A stretch of 64,000 nucleotides of DNA, taken from positions 90,685-154,684 of the forward strand of contig DASZZN010000012.1 of NCBI GenBank assembly GCA_035544955.1, written 5' to 3'. Positions 17,518 to 26,819 of the stretch are shown here, one piece after another. Each line of letters begins with the position of its first letter. Position 1 is the stretch's first letter. The position numbers and the translations under genes were made by a program. The notes under the pieces were generated by a model. That model saw only the letters and a list, made by a program, of their open reading frames with translations. It made no database searches and was not told the origin of the DNA. The stretch comes from Candidatus Dormiibacterota bacterium. GTDB taxonomy: Bacteria > Chloroflexota > Dormibacteria > CF-121.

Positions 17518-17979
17518 ATGGGCGCTGCATACGTGGTTCGCCACGCGAAGGCGGGCGACCGTGGGGAATGGAGCGGCGACGACCGGATGCGGCCCCTGAC
17601 CAAGTCAGGCCAGCGCCAAGCGGAAGGCCTCGCCAACCTGCTCGACCGCGAGCCGATCGACAAGATCCTTTCAAGTGGCTACCTCCGGTGCGTGCAAACG
17701 GTCGAGCCTCTAGGCGCCAGGCGCCGGCTGCCGGTTGAGCCGGTCAAGGAGTTGGAAGAGGGGGCAGGCGGCGGGAGCGTGCTGCGGCTGGTGCAGAAGT
17801 TCCGCGGGCGTAACATCGTGCTCTGCACCCACGGCGACGTCATGGAGGAACTCCTCGAGGGCCTCATCGCCCAGGGGCTTCTTCAGCGAGCTCGCGCGAA
17901 TATGGAGAAGGGATCGACCTGGGTGCTCCAAGAGAAGGACGGCACGATCACCAGCGCGAAATACCTCGCTGCGCCGTGA
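17518..17979 (+). CDS. SixA-like phosphohistidine phosphatase
   Basis: 153-aa histidine phosphatase of the short SixA type. The catalytic RHAKAG motif is at residues 8-13, with the second histidine in LCTHGDVMEEL. Such proteins dephosphorylate phosphohistidine on HPt or PTS proteins, or form the second half of MutT1-like enzymes. It starts 11 bases after the Nudix gene and closes the ppk1 transcription unit. It is convergent with pit. Confidence 0.85.
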   Translation: MGAAYVVRHAKAGDRGEWSGDDRMRPLTKSGQRQAEGLANLLDREPIDKILSSGYLRCVQTVEPLGARRRLPVEPVKELEEGAGGGSVLRLVQKFRGRNIVLCTHGDVMEELLEGLIAQGLLQRARANMEKGSTWVLQEKDGTITSAKYLAAP

Positions 17980-17989
17980 TCGCCACGGG

Positions 17990-18997
17990 CTATCCGCGCA
18001 GTCCGGCCGTGTTGAGGATCGCGTAGACCACCCAGGCGATCAGGCCAGCCGCCGGGATTGTCAGCACCCAGGCCAGCACGATGTTGGCCCCCACGCCCCA
18101 TCGCAAGGCCGAAAGTCGCTGCGAGGCCCCCGCCCCCATGACAGAGCCCGTCACGACGTGTGTGGTTGACACGGGAAGGCCAAATTGGGTTGCGAACTGG
18201 ATCACGGCAGCCCCGGTCAGCTGCGCGGCAAAGCCGGTCGCGGGATCGAGCTTGTAGATGCGCCAGCCGAGGGTTCTAATGATCCGCCATCCACCAGCGT
18301 AGGTTCCGAACGCGATCGCCGATGCAGACAGGAGAACGACCCAGAGGGGAACTTGGAATTTCTGCAGGTGACCGCTCGCGACCAATGCGAGCGTGATGAC
18401 GGCCATTGTTTTCTGGGCATCATTGGCCCCGTGCGAATAGGAAACCAGTGCGGCGGTGAGTATCTGAAGGTTGCGAAACGTGCGGTTCACGGGGACCGGT
18501 CGGGCCCCACGTAGCAGCACGAGCAATAGCGTCATGAAGATCGCGGCCAGGATAAAGCCGGCTGGCGGCGAGATCACCAGCGAGAGCACGGTCTTCCAGA
18601 ACTCCGATGCCCGAACTCCGCCAACACCGTGCACGGCGGCAATCGCAGCTCCGCTCAGCGCTCCCACCAGTGCGTGGGTCGAACTGCTCGGGAGTCCCAG
18701 GTACCAGGTGATGAGGTTCCAGACGATCGCACCGACCAGGGCGGCGATGATCACGACCAGGCCAGCCTTGAACGCGACGATCTTGGCGATCGTGTTGGAC
18801 ACCTTGGCCTGGAAAAAGACGACGGTGATCACGGCGCCGACCAGGTTGAGGACCGCCGAGATCAGTACCGCCAACCTGGGCGACACCGCGCGCGTCGATA
18901 CGGACGTGGCGATTGCGTTGGCCGTGTCGTGAAAGCCGTTCGTGAAGTCGAAGCCGAGGGCTATGAGGATCGTGACGACCAGCAGGAAATCAGGCAT
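17990..18997 (-). CDS. pit: Low-affinity inorganic phosphate transporter, Pit family
   Basis: 335-aa membrane protein with about ten helices. Both internal repeats of the PHO-4 family are present: GFDFTNGFHDTANAIATSVSTRAV near the start and SYSHGANDAQKTM in the second half, each with the conserved ND/TAN pattern, plus GLPSSSTHAL and GLPVSTTHVV. It carries metal phosphate with proton or cation. The start at 18997 overlaps the upstream PhoU-like gene by 8 bases, so the two are co-translated. Confidence 0.93.
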   Translation of the reverse strand: MPDFLLVVTILIALGFDFTNGFHDTANAIATSVSTRAVSPRLAVLISAVLNLVGAVITVVFFQAKVSNTIAKIVAFKAGLVVIIAALVGAIVWNLITWYLGLPSSSTHALVGALSGAAIAAVHGVGGVRASEFWKTVLSLVISPPAGFILAAIFMTLLLVLLRGARPVPVNRTFRNLQILTAALVSYSHGANDAQKTMAVITLALVASGHLQKFQVPLWVVLLSASAIAFGTYAGGWRIIRTLGWRIYKLDPATGFAAQLTGAAVIQFATQFGLPVSTTHVVTGSVMGAGASQRLSALRWGVGANIVLAWVLTIPAAGLIAWVVYAILNTAGLRG

Positions 18998-19598
18998 TCT
19001 TGATCGAGGTCGCTTCCAGGACGTTGGCCACGTGTTCGCACTGGTCCATCGTCGTCTCGAGTAGGTCGTAGAGATCCTTCCACTTGACGAGGTCGGTCGG
19101 GCTGGCGCCATCCGTGAAGAGTTCGGCCAGCGCCTCCCGCGTGACCCGGTCCCCCTGGTTTTCCAGGCTGTGAATCGCGAGTCGGCGGGGGGCTAGGTTC
19201 TTGAACCCCTCGAGGTTGGCCACGGCCTCCTGCAGTTCCTTACCGGCCTTGGCCAGCAGCTCCCCCATGCGGCGGGCAAAGGGGGTGATCTCCTTCACCC
19301 GGTAGAGGTCGATCTTGTCGGAGACCTCTTCCGCAAGGTCGACGACCTCGTCCAGCGATGACGCGAGCGAGTAGATGTCTTCGCGTTCGAATGGCGTCAC
19401 GAACGTCTGGTTGATCAGGTTATAGATCTCATGGGTCACGTCATCGCACTCGTGTTCGAGTTCGCGGAGGCGCGGGTGCCGCGTCTGGCCCTCCAGCAAG
19501 CCATTGCGTAGTTGTTCAAGGGATTCGTTGACGAGCTCTCCCTGCTTCTTGAACAAGGCGTAGAACCTTCGCTCCTGGGGTACCAGGCTCAATCTCAT
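18990..19598 (-). CDS. PhoU-like DUF47 protein, Pit accessory
   Basis: 202 aa, all-helical by appearance, with the DUF47 pattern FYALFKKQGELVNESLEQL, ELEHECDDVTHEIYNLINQTFVTPFEREDIYSLASSLDEVVD. Such proteins partner with Pit-type transporters and probably tune their activity. A good ribosome-binding site (GGAGG, 9 bases before ATG) supports the start. It is divergent from phoR, and the 200-base gap holds PHO-box-like repeats. Confidence 0.9.
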   Translation of the reverse strand: MRLSLVPQERRFYALFKKQGELVNESLEQLRNGLLEGQTRHPRLRELEHECDDVTHEIYNLINQTFVTPFEREDIYSLASSLDEVVDLAEEVSDKIDLYRVKEITPFARRMGELLAKAGKELQEAVANLEGFKNLAPRRLAIHSLENQGDRVTREALAELFTDGASPTDLVKWKDLYDLLETTMDQCEHVANVLEATSIKNA

Positions 19599-19665
19599 GA
19601 CCGCACCTCCGCTACAGTGGACGTCCCCTCACAACCTTAAAGGACGGAGCCAGGACCCCCCGATC

Positions 19666-19694
19666 GTTAACCTTCCGCCTGCCGAACGTTTACC
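19666..19694. promoter_or_regulatory. PHO-box-like repeats between DUF47-pit and phoR
   Basis: GTTAACC (19666-19672) and GTTTACC (19688-19694) are direct repeats 22 bases apart. This equals two steps of the 11-base period typical of PHO boxes, with a poor middle copy (GCCTGCC). It probably binds the PhoB-type regulator encoded at 25457. The site could serve either divergent gene. Confidence 0.5.
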
Positions 19695-19812
19695 CTTGCG
19701 GCGCACGCTGCGGAAACCGACTACGCATGCTTACCGCCGCTCCCAGGCTCTCCCCCTGCCGGAGCGGCTTTCATTGTTAGCCTGGTTCGATCGTCTGCTA
19801 GATTCGGCCGGG

Positions 19813-20907
19813 ATGGCCCGGTTCTGGCGACGGCGACCCACAAACGGCGTTCGCGACCTAAAGCCTTCCCCGCTGACGCCCACCAATGCCGCCCAGGTGC
19901 GCCCAATGCCAGCCGGGATCGTCGATCACCTTGAGGACGCCGTCCTGCTCGTGAACGGAACTCAGGTCCGCTGGCTCAATCCGGCGGCGCGGATGATGTT
20001 CGCCGCCCACGAGCACCCGGTCGGCCGTCCGTTGGTGGAGGTTGTCCGCGACCATCGCATCGACGCGCTGGCACTACGTGCCCGCGAGTCGGGGCTCGAA
20101 GTCGCAGTCGAGGTGGAGCTGCCGGCGTCGGCCCGGATATTACAGGTCCGTGCGGTGCCCCTTCAGGACGGTGACATCGTTCTCCTCGCGCGGGACATAA
20201 CCCGGCTCCGATACCTGGAGACGGTTCGGCAGCAGTTCGTAGCGAATCTCTCCCACGAGATGAGGACGCCGCTGGCCGGCCTCGACCTCGCGGCCCAGAC
20301 GCTCTCCGCCCAGCTTCCGGCCGAGGGAGACGCACGGCTCTTCATCGACCGCATCAGCCAGGAGGCGCAGCGGCTCGCCGACATTCTTTTCAACCTGAAT
20401 CAGCTCGCCGCGCTCGACGCCGAGGAGATCTCCGTCGAACGCGCCCCGTTCTCGGTGGATGACCTGGTCCGGTCGCTCGTCGATCGCTACCAAGCCAGGG
20501 CGTTGGCCGGCGAGCTGATTCTGCGTGGTGAGACCACGACCGATGGCTTCACGGCGTTCGGCGACCGGGCGAAGACCGATCAGGCGCTGCAAAACATCGT
20601 CGACAATGCTCTGAAGTTCACCCGCGCAGGAGAGGTCGTTGTAACGGCCGGCGTAGACCGCGATCGGGTGGAGATCGCCGTGGGCGACACCGGCCCCGGG
20701 ATACCTGCCCGTGACCTTGCCCGCATCTTCGAGCGCTTCTACAAAGTCGACCGCTCAAGAGGCGGCCTGCCGGGCAGCGGCCTCGGACTCTCGATCGCCC
20801 GGCACCTGGTCGAATTGCAGGGAGGGACGATTGTGGCCGAGAGTACCCCGGGCGTTGGAACCGTCGTTCGGGTGCGCCTGCCGCGCGCGCCGTTAACCTC
20901 GCCTTAA
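19813..20907 (+). CDS. phoR: PhoR-like sensor histidine kinase without membrane segments
   Basis: 364 aa from ATG 19813. A PAS-like domain (residues 30-135, VDHLEDAVLLVNGTQVRWLN) is followed by HisKA with the phosphorylated histidine in NLSHEMRTPLAGL, then a HATPase domain with N box VDNALKF, GDTGPGIP and GSGLGLSIARHLVE. It should phosphorylate the PhoB-like regulator when phosphate is scarce. Unlike most PhoR proteins no hydrophobic helix is seen upstream of the PAS domain, even in the longer frame back to 19597. A TAGATT -10-like element lies 9 bases before this ATG. Confidence 0.85.
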   Translation: MARFWRRRPTNGVRDLKPSPLTPTNAAQVRPMPAGIVDHLEDAVLLVNGTQVRWLNPAARMMFAAHEHPVGRPLVEVVRDHRIDALALRARESGLEVAVEVELPASARILQVRAVPLQDGDIVLLARDITRLRYLETVRQQFVANLSHEMRTPLAGLDLAAQTLSAQLPAEGDARLFIDRISQEAQRLADILFNLNQLAALDAEEISVERAPFSVDDLVRSLVDRYQARALAGELILRGETTTDGFTAFGDRAKTDQALQNIVDNALKFTRAGEVVVTAGVDRDRVEIAVGDTGPGIPARDLARIFERFYKVDRSRGGLPGSGLGLSIARHLVELQGGTIVAESTPGVGTVVRVRLPRAPLTSP

Positions 20908-20909
20908 CC
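20892..20909 (+). promoter_or_regulatory. PHO box in front of pstS
   Basis: GTTAACC (20892-20898) and CTTAACC (20903-20909) are direct repeats with an exact 11-base period, the layout of a PhoB/PhoP binding site. It overlaps the phoR stop codon and lies about 95 bases before the pstS start. It likely drives pstSCAB-phoU-phoB. Confidence 0.65.
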
Positions 20910-21002
20910 GCCGACGCCCCTGCCCATAAAGAGCGAGGGCTAGCCTCATTGATGAGTCCACTAGGAACTTGTGACTTGCTCGTCAAGGAGGAAAGCACGA
21001 AG

Positions 21003-22112
21003 ATGAGAGGCGCGACACTCGCTGCCCTGGCGGGCGCCGTTCTGTTGCTTGCCGCATGCGGAGGTTCGTTTAGCGGCAGCAATCCGTCTACCGGTGGCGC
21101 CGGCGTGCCGACGCCGCCCGCCGCCCAGTTGACCGGCGCCGGTGCCACATTTCCGCAGCCGTTCATTGATGCCGCGCGCTTTGCCTACAACAAGAAGTTC
21201 AGCCAGGTCACGGTCAACTACGGTGGGGGCGGTTCCGGCGCGGGCATCTCGCAGCTGACGAAGAAGGTTGTGGACTTCGGTGCCAGCGACGTTCCGCTGA
21301 AGGCGTCAGAGGCGGCGGCCATGGGCGGCAGCGATAAGGTCATCCAGATCGCCAGCACGCTCGGAACGGAGTCGCTCGCATACAATCTGGATGGTGTCGC
21401 GGACGGCCAGCTAAAGCTGACGCCGGACACCATTGCCGGGATCTTCCTGGGCAAGATCACGAAATGGAATGACCCGGTGCTCGTGGCCGACAACAGCGGC
21501 GTCAGTCTGCCGAACCAGGACATCCGCGTCGTCCACCGGTCCGACGGCAGCGGCACGACCTACATCTTCACGGACTACCTCTCGAATGTCAGCGCGGATT
21601 GGAAGGCCAAGACGGGCGGCCCCGGAAAATCCATCAGCTGGCCCGTCGGCGACGGCGCCCAGGGGAACGCGGGCGTCGCCACCAGGGTCACGCAGACGCC
21701 CGGCGCGATCGGCTACGTCGAACTCGCCTACGTTCTGCAGACCAAGATGAAGCAGGCGCTCCTGAAGAACCGGGACGGGAACTTCGTCATCCCGAGCGCC
21801 GCCGGCGCGACCTCCGCGGCCAAGGCATTCGCCGGTACGACGCCGAGCAATTTCTCCATCGTCAACGCGGCCGGCAAAGACAGCGCCCCGATAAGCGGCT
21901 ACAGCTGGATCATCGTCTATAAAGATCAGGCGGACAAGACCAAGGGCACGGCCCTGGTGGACTTTCTCTACTGGCTGGTGACACCCGAGGGCCAGCAGTA
22001 CGCCGTCAACCTTCACTACGCCGCCCTGCCCAGCGATATGGTGTCGTTCGATACCGCCGCGCTGAAGACCGTCACGTCCGGAGGAAGCGCCCTCCTCAGC
22101 GTTTCGTCGTAA
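21003..22112 (+). CDS. pstS: Phosphate-binding lipoprotein PstS
   Basis: 369 aa. The signal peptide ends in a lipobox (LLLAACGG), so the protein should be lipid-anchored outside the membrane. The phosphate-binding signature TGAGATFPQPF opens the mature domain; GGGGSGAGISQLTKKVVDFGASD and HRSDGSGTTYIFTDYLS carry ligand contacts. ATG 21003 is preferred over an earlier frame start because CAAGGAGG lies upstream and the signal peptide starts there. It is the first gene of the pst operon under a PHO box. Confidence 0.95.
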   Translation: MRGATLAALAGAVLLLAACGGSFSGSNPSTGGAGVPTPPAAQLTGAGATFPQPFIDAARFAYNKKFSQVTVNYGGGGSGAGISQLTKKVVDFGASDVPLKASEAAAMGGSDKVIQIASTLGTESLAYNLDGVADGQLKLTPDTIAGIFLGKITKWNDPVLVADNSGVSLPNQDIRVVHRSDGSGTTYIFTDYLSNVSADWKAKTGGPGKSISWPVGDGAQGNAGVATRVTQTPGAIGYVELAYVLQTKMKQALLKNRDGNFVIPSAAGATSAAKAFAGTTPSNFSIVNAAGKDSAPISGYSWIIVYKDQADKTKGTALVDFLYWLVTPEGQQYAVNLHYAALPSDMVSFDTAALKTVTSGGSALLSVSS

Positions 22113-22119
22113 CGACCGA

Positions 22120-23103
22120 ATGAGCATGGGGACCGCCGAGCGGGTCGCCCCACCACCGCTGGTAGGCACGAGCCGCCAGCGGCGGCTCATTTCCGGCGAC
22201 CGCGTCTTCGAGGTGATTGCCTACGGCGCGGCTGCCCTCATCCTGCTCATCGCAGGCGTTTTCATCGTCGCCCTCTTGATCCCCGCGCTCCCCGCCATCA
22301 CCAAATTCGGGCTCGGCTTCTTTGTCAGCCGAACCTGGGATCCGGTGCGAACCCAGTTCGGCGCCCTGCCCGCCATCTATGGGACCCTGGTCACCTCGGC
22401 GATCGCCTTGGTGATCGCGTTCCCGATTGGTTTGGGCGCCGCCCTTTTTCTGGCCGAGGACGCCCGTCTGCGCTTCCTCCGGGCTCCGCTCTCCTTCGCG
22501 ATCGAACTGCTGGCGGGCATCCCCAGCGTCGTCATTGGCTTGTGGGCGTTCTTCATTCTGACGCCGTTGATGCGTGACAACGTGGATCCCTTTCTCAACC
22601 ATACGCTCGGCTTTCTCCCGTTTTTCCAGGGCAATGCCAGCGGCTACGGGTTCCTCACGGCCGGTGTTGTGCTGGCCATCATGGTGCTCCCCATCATGAT
22701 TGCGCTCTCCCGCGACGTGATCCGAGCCGTCCCCCGGGCGCTCAGGGAGGCCAGCCTGGCGCTCGGCGCGACCAACGCCGAGACGATCTGGGCGGTGATC
22801 CTGCCTTACGCCCGGGTCGGGATCACGGGCGCGGTCCTGCTCTCCCTGGGTCGTGCCCTCGGTGAAACCATCGCGGTCACCATGGTAATCGGCAACCGGC
22901 CCCAGATCAGTACCTCCCTGTTCGCCTCGGGGTACACCCTGCCGAGCGTGATTGCCAACGAATTCACCGAAGCGGTTGGCGATGTGTACCTCGGGTCACT
23001 GTTTTACCTCGGCGTGGTCCTGGTCCTGATCACGATCGCCGTCAACGTGGTGGCCCGATTGTTGGTCTGGCGGTTCACCGGGTCGGAGACCACCGCGCCA
23101 TGA
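22120..23103 (+). CDS. pstC: Phosphate ABC transporter permease PstC
   Basis: 327-aa inner-membrane subunit with six helices. It contains the PstC features GTLVTSAIALVIAFPIGLGAALFLAEDA, ELLAGIPSVVIGLWAF, and the EAA loop REASLALGATNAETIWAVILPYA that docks to the ATPase. It overlaps pstA by 4 bases (ATGA). Confidence 0.95.
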   Translation: MSMGTAERVAPPPLVGTSRQRRLISGDRVFEVIAYGAAALILLIAGVFIVALLIPALPAITKFGLGFFVSRTWDPVRTQFGALPAIYGTLVTSAIALVIAFPIGLGAALFLAEDARLRFLRAPLSFAIELLAGIPSVVIGLWAFFILTPLMRDNVDPFLNHTLGFLPFFQGNASGYGFLTAGVVLAIMVLPIMIALSRDVIRAVPRALREASLALGATNAETIWAVILPYARVGITGAVLLSLGRALGETIAVTMVIGNRPQISTSLFASGYTLPSVIANEFTEAVGDVYLGSLFYLGVVLVLITIAVNVVARLLVWRFTGSETTAP

Positions 23104-23939
23104 GTCATCCGCTGGTTCGGGCCCTGATCGATCGGCTTGTCGGTGGACTCGTCATGCTCTGCGTCAGCGTAGCCGCCATCCCGGTCTTGGTCCTGTTTCT
23201 TTTCGTCCTGATCAACGGCCTACCGGGATTGCTGACACCCGGCTTCTTCACCGATCCGCCCTACCCGCAGGGCGTTCGTGGTGGTGGGGTCGTCAACGCG
23301 ATCATCGGCACGCTCGAGATCGTCGGCATAGGCTCGCTGCTGGCGGTTCCCGTCGGCGCCCTGATCGGCATCTTCCTCTCCGAGTACGGGCGCAACCAGG
23401 TCGGGAACACCGTCCGTTTTATCAGCGACGTCTTCACCGGGCTGCCGTCGATTGCCTTCGGCATCTTCGGCTACACGGTCGTGGTGCTGACCACCCATCA
23501 CTTTTCGGCGTTGTCGGCGTCAATCGCGCTGGCGGTGCTCATGTTGCCGGTGATCCTACGGGCCACGGAAACCGCCCTCCTGCTGGTCCCTAATTCCCTC
23601 CGCGAGGCAGGCCTGGCTCTGGGCGCGCCCCGCTGGCGGGTGACCCTGGAGATCGTCGTGCCGGCGGCGCTAGGTGGCATCGTCACCGGAGCCCTACTGG
23701 CAATGGCGCGCGCCGCCGGAGAGACCGCGCCACTCCTCTTCACGGCGTTCGGCAACGACATCATCCAGACGAACCCCCTGCAGCCGATGGGCGCGCTGTC
23801 GCTCACCATCTTCAAGAATGCGCTCGTCCCATACCCCAACCTGCAGCAGCAGGCCTGGGGCTCCGCGCTGCTTCTCGTCGCCCTCGTCGCCGCCACCAAC
23901 ATCCTGGCCCGGATCTACGTCCGGCGGATTCAGCGCTAG
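23100..23939 (+). CDS. pstA: Phosphate ABC transporter permease PstA
   Basis: 279-aa partner of PstC. It has [16 protein letters not shown] and the EAA loop [26 protein letters not shown], both PstA-typical. Six hydrophobic segments. The start overlaps the pstC stop, and pstB starts 16 bases after its end. Confidence 0.95.
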   Translation: MSHPLVRALIDRLVGGLVMLCVSVAAIPVLVLFLFVLINGLPGLLTPGFFTDPPYPQGVRGGGVVNAIIGTLEIVGIGSLLAVPVGALIGIFLSEYGRNQVGNTVRFISDVFTGLPSIAFGIFGYTVVVLTTHHFSALSASIALAVLMLPVILRATETALLLVPNSLREAGLALGAPRWRVTLEIVVPAALGGIVTGALLAMARAAGETAPLLFTAFGNDIIQTNPLQPMGALSLTIFKNALVPYPNLQQQAWGSALLLVALVAATNILARIYVRRIQR

Positions 23940-23955
23940 GCCGGCCAGTGGGAGA

Positions 23956-24783
23956 ATGATCACAACCGCAACTATGCAGACTGAGGTCGCGCCACCCCCC
24001 GTGAGGGACGTCGACGCCGAGACCAAGCTCGACGCCCGCCATGTCAACTTCTGGTACGGCGATTTCCAGGCGCTCCACGACGCGTCGTTGGCGGTCCAGG
24101 CGCGCAAGATCACGGCGCTGATCGGCCCCTCGGGTTGCGGCAAGACGACCTTCCTGCGCGTCTTCAACCGGATGCATGATCTGGTCCCAGGCACGCGGGC
24201 CAGCGGCGAGGTGCTGCTGGACGGCCACAACGTGCTCTCGCCGGATACCGACGTGATCAACCTCCGTCGCCAGGTGGGCATGCTCTTCCAGCGGGCGAAC
24301 CCATTCCCGAAGTCGATCTACGACAACGTCGCCTACGGCCCTCACATCCTCGGCTGGTCGAAACAGCAGATCAACCAGATCGTCGAGGAGAGCCTGAAGG
24401 ACACCGGCTTGTGGGACGAGGTCAAGGACCGGCTGCGCCGCTCGGCCCTCAACCTCTCGGGCGGCCAGCAGCAGCGGCTCTGCCTGGCGCGCGCCCTGGC
24501 GGTCAAGCCCGAGGTGATCCTGATGGACGAGCCGGCGTCGGCGCTGGATCCGATCGCCACACTTCGCATCGAAGAACTCATGCAAGAACTCAAGAAGCGG
24601 TATACGATCGTGATCGTGACGCACAACATGCAGCAGGCCTCTCGCGTGTCCGATTTCACGGCGTTCATGCTGATGAACCCGAAACGGGCGGGAGAGGTGA
24701 TCGAGTTCGGACCCACGGACGATATCTTCAACCGCCCCAAGGACGGCCGCACCGAGGATTACATTACCGGCCGGTTCGGGTAA
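23956..24783 (+). CDS. pstB: Phosphate ABC transporter ATPase PstB
   Basis: 275 aa. Walker A is GPSGCGKTT, the signature is [10 protein letters not shown], Walker B is [13 protein letters not shown], and the switch histidine is in VTHNMQQA. PstB-specific text includes [21 protein letters not shown]. It energises PstCA. ATG 23956 is used; an ATG at 23974 is also possible. Confidence 0.95.
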   Translation: MITTATMQTEVAPPPVRDVDAETKLDARHVNFWYGDFQALHDASLAVQARKITALIGPSGCGKTTFLRVFNRMHDLVPGTRASGEVLLDGHNVLSPDTDVINLRRQVGMLFQRANPFPKSIYDNVAYGPHILGWSKQQINQIVEESLKDTGLWDEVKDRLRRSALNLSGGQQQRLCLARALAVKPEVILMDEPASALDPIATLRIEELMQELKKRYTIVIVTHNMQQASRVSDFTAFMLMNPKRAGEVIEFGPTDDIFNRPKDGRTEDYITGRFG

Positions 24784-24794
24784 GGACCAGCATC

Positions 24795-25454
24795 GTGGCC
24801 ACTACCCGGACCCTTTTCGATCACGAGCTTGCCGAGCTGAAGTCGGGCGTTGTCCGCATGGGCAGCATGGTCGAGCAGGCGATCGCCGAGTCGATGCGCG
24901 CCCTGGTCGATCGCAACAACGCGCTCGCCCGGGAGGTGATCGCCCGCGACCAGGAGGTCAACGAGCTCCATCGGCAACTGCGGGAGCGGGCCTTCATGAT
25001 CATGGCCACCCAGCAGCCGGTGGCCCGCGACCTGCGCCTGATCGTCAGCTTTCAGCACATGGTGCTCGAGCTGGAGCGGATGGGTGATCATGCCGTCAGC
25101 ATCGCACGGGCGGCGCTCCGCCTCAACGACATGCCGCAGCTCAAGCCCTACATCGACCTGCCGAAGATGGCCGAGATCACGGAATCGCAGGTCCACGACA
25201 TCCTCGGCGCCGTGATCGAGGCCGACCAGGATCGGGCGCGCCGCATTGCCGAGCGCGACGACGAGGTCGACGCGCTCTATCACAAGATCTGGGACGAGCT
25301 CGTCGGGTTCATGGTCCAGGATCCGGCCAACGTGCAGCGCGCCGCTATCTTGCTCTTCCTCGCGAAGGACCTGGAGCGGATCGCCGACCGGGTGACCAAC
25401 ATCGCCGAAGACGTCGTCTTCCTGCACACGGGACGGATCGTGGAGCTCAGCTGA
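24795..25454 (+). CDS. phoU: Phosphate signalling regulator PhoU
   Basis: 219-aa protein with two three-helix PhoU repeats, each with the metal-binding E/D-rich motif (LELERMGDHAVSIARAA and KDLERIADRVTNIAEDV). It links PstB transport state to PhoR, holding the system off in high phosphate. The GTG start is supported by AAGGA eight bases upstream and by an 11-base gap from pstB. The frame runs open further upstream but only as a shadow of pstB. Confidence 0.93.
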   Translation: MATTRTLFDHELAELKSGVVRMGSMVEQAIAESMRALVDRNNALAREVIARDQEVNELHRQLRERAFMIMATQQPVARDLRLIVSFQHMVLELERMGDHAVSIARAALRLNDMPQLKPYIDLPKMAEITESQVHDILGAVIEADQDRARRIAERDDEVDALYHKIWDELVGFMVQDPANVQRAAILLFLAKDLERIADRVTNIAEDVVFLHTGRIVELS

Positions 25455-25456
25455 GC

Positions 25457-26197
25457 ATGCCCAAGCGCATCCTTGTCGTCGAGGATGACGCGACCATCCG
25501 GGACACGCTGACCTTCAACCTCAAGAAAGAGGGATACGCGGTGACGGTCGCGCAGGACGGCGCGGACGGGGTGGCCAAGGCCCGCAGCTCGCGCCCGGAC
25601 CTCATCCTGTTGGACCTGATGCTGCCCGAGCTGAACGGGCTCGAAGTGTGCCGCATCCTCCGCCAGGAGGGCAATGTTCCGATCATCATGCTGACCGCCA
25701 AGGAGAGCGAGGTCGACAAGGTGATCGGGTTGCAGCTGGGCGCCGACGACTACATCACGAAGCCGTTCTCGCTGCGCGAGCTGTTTGCCCGGATGACCGC
25801 GGTGCTTCGGCGGAGCGAGCAGCGCGACGTTCGTCCCGAGGTCGAGGAGGACCGGCTCGGCCGCCTGCGCATCGACCGGGCGGGACGGCGGGCAATGGTC
25901 GACGACAGCGAGCTGAAGCTGACGCCCAAGGAGTGGGAATTGCTCGCCTACCTGGTGCGCCGCCCGGGCCGGGTCTTTACGCGTGAAATCCTGCTCGAGC
26001 AGGTGTGGGGCTACAACTACCTGGGCGACCGCAAGACGGTCGACGTCCACATCCGCTGGCTGCGGGAGAAGCTAGGGCGTTTCGGGAAGCTGGGTTTCGA
26101 GATCGTCACGGTGCGCGGCGCGGGCTACCGGCTCGATCCCGTGCGCGAGCCCGCCGGCGAGCCGGAACGCGCGACAGGAGCCGGCAGCCCCGCCTGA
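25457..26197 (+). CDS. phoB: Phosphate response regulator, PhoB/RegX3 type
   Basis: 246 aa. The receiver domain has the acidic pocket VVEDD, phosphorylated Asp in LILLDLMLPELNG, and the LTAKESEVDK and YITKPF signals. The C-terminal OmpR-type winged helix ends in the usual DVHIRWLREKL and RGAGYRLDP. It should bind the PHO boxes noted at 19666 and 20892. The start lies 2 bases after the phoU stop, so the whole pst-phoU-phoB run is one operon. Confidence 0.93.
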   Translation: MPKRILVVEDDATIRDTLTFNLKKEGYAVTVAQDGADGVAKARSSRPDLILLDLMLPELNGLEVCRILRQEGNVPIIMLTAKESEVDKVIGLQLGADDYITKPFSLRELFARMTAVLRRSEQRDVRPEVEEDRLGRLRIDRAGRRAMVDDSELKLTPKEWELLAYLVRRPGRVFTREILLEQVWGYNYLGDRKTVDVHIRWLREKLGRFGKLGFEIVTVRGAGYRLDPVREPAGEPERATGAGSPA

Positions 26198-26287
26198 ACC
26201 ACCCGGGAGGGAACCGAGCCGCGACCGGCGAGGTATGGAGAGTGCACAGACGGCTCCAGGCATGGCCGCCGTCAAAGGAGGCACCCC

Positions 26288-26815
26288 ATGCGACGTCAAA
26301 TGATCGTCCTCGCTTTACCGATCATCACGGGAGCGTTGCTGGTTGCTGGCGCCAGGCCCGCGCTCGCCGGCGGTGGCTGCCACGGGCCGGATACCCAGGG
26401 CGCCGGCACAGCCGTCGAGCTCACCGCCATGTGCTTCAGCCCGAGCATCCTGTACATCCAACCCGGCGACACGGTCACCTGGCGCAACCAGGACGGCATG
26501 ACCCACGTCGTCGCCGGCTCGGCCGGCAGCTGGGGAAGTCCGACCAACCTCGCGGCCGGAGAGACGACAACCCATCAGTTCCCGACAGCGGGGATCTATG
26601 CGTACAGCTGCCCGCTCCACTACGGCATGAACGCCGTCGTGATCGTCGGCGACGGCAAGTCGCCGGTCCCGCTGGCACGCGTCCAGCCGGCGGCGGCGAT
26701 CACCACCGCGCCATCTCACCCAGGGACCGATCCCTGGCCGCTGCTCGCGCTCGCGGCCGCGGTGCTCGGCGCCGGCCTCGGCTATCGGGCCGGACGACTG
26801 CGGCGAAGCCAGTAG
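26288..26815 (+). CDS. Membrane-anchored plastocyanin-like cupredoxin
   Basis: 175 aa. A Sec signal (MIVLALPIITGALLVAGARPALA) precedes a blue-copper domain: copper ligands are His in MTHVV and the Cys-His-Met set in YSCPLHYGM. A C-terminal hydrophobic helix (LLALAAAVLGAGLGY) followed by an Arg-rich tail anchors it outside the cell. The role is electron transfer or copper binding. AAAGGAGG before the ATG supports the start. It is convergent with the LOG gene, 4 bases apart. Confidence 0.88.
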   Translation: MRRQMIVLALPIITGALLVAGARPALAGGGCHGPDTQGAGTAVELTAMCFSPSILYIQPGDTVTWRNQDGMTHVVAGSAGSWGSPTNLAAGETTTHQFPTAGIYAYSCPLHYGMNAVVIVGDGKSPVPLARVQPAAAITTAPSHPGTDPWPLLALAAAVLGAGLGYRAGRLRRSQ

Positions 26816-26819
26816 TGGC

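Noticed and set aside
20924..20936. Iteron-like ATAAAGAGCG near pstS
   Set aside because: Single copy, outside the island; chance match.
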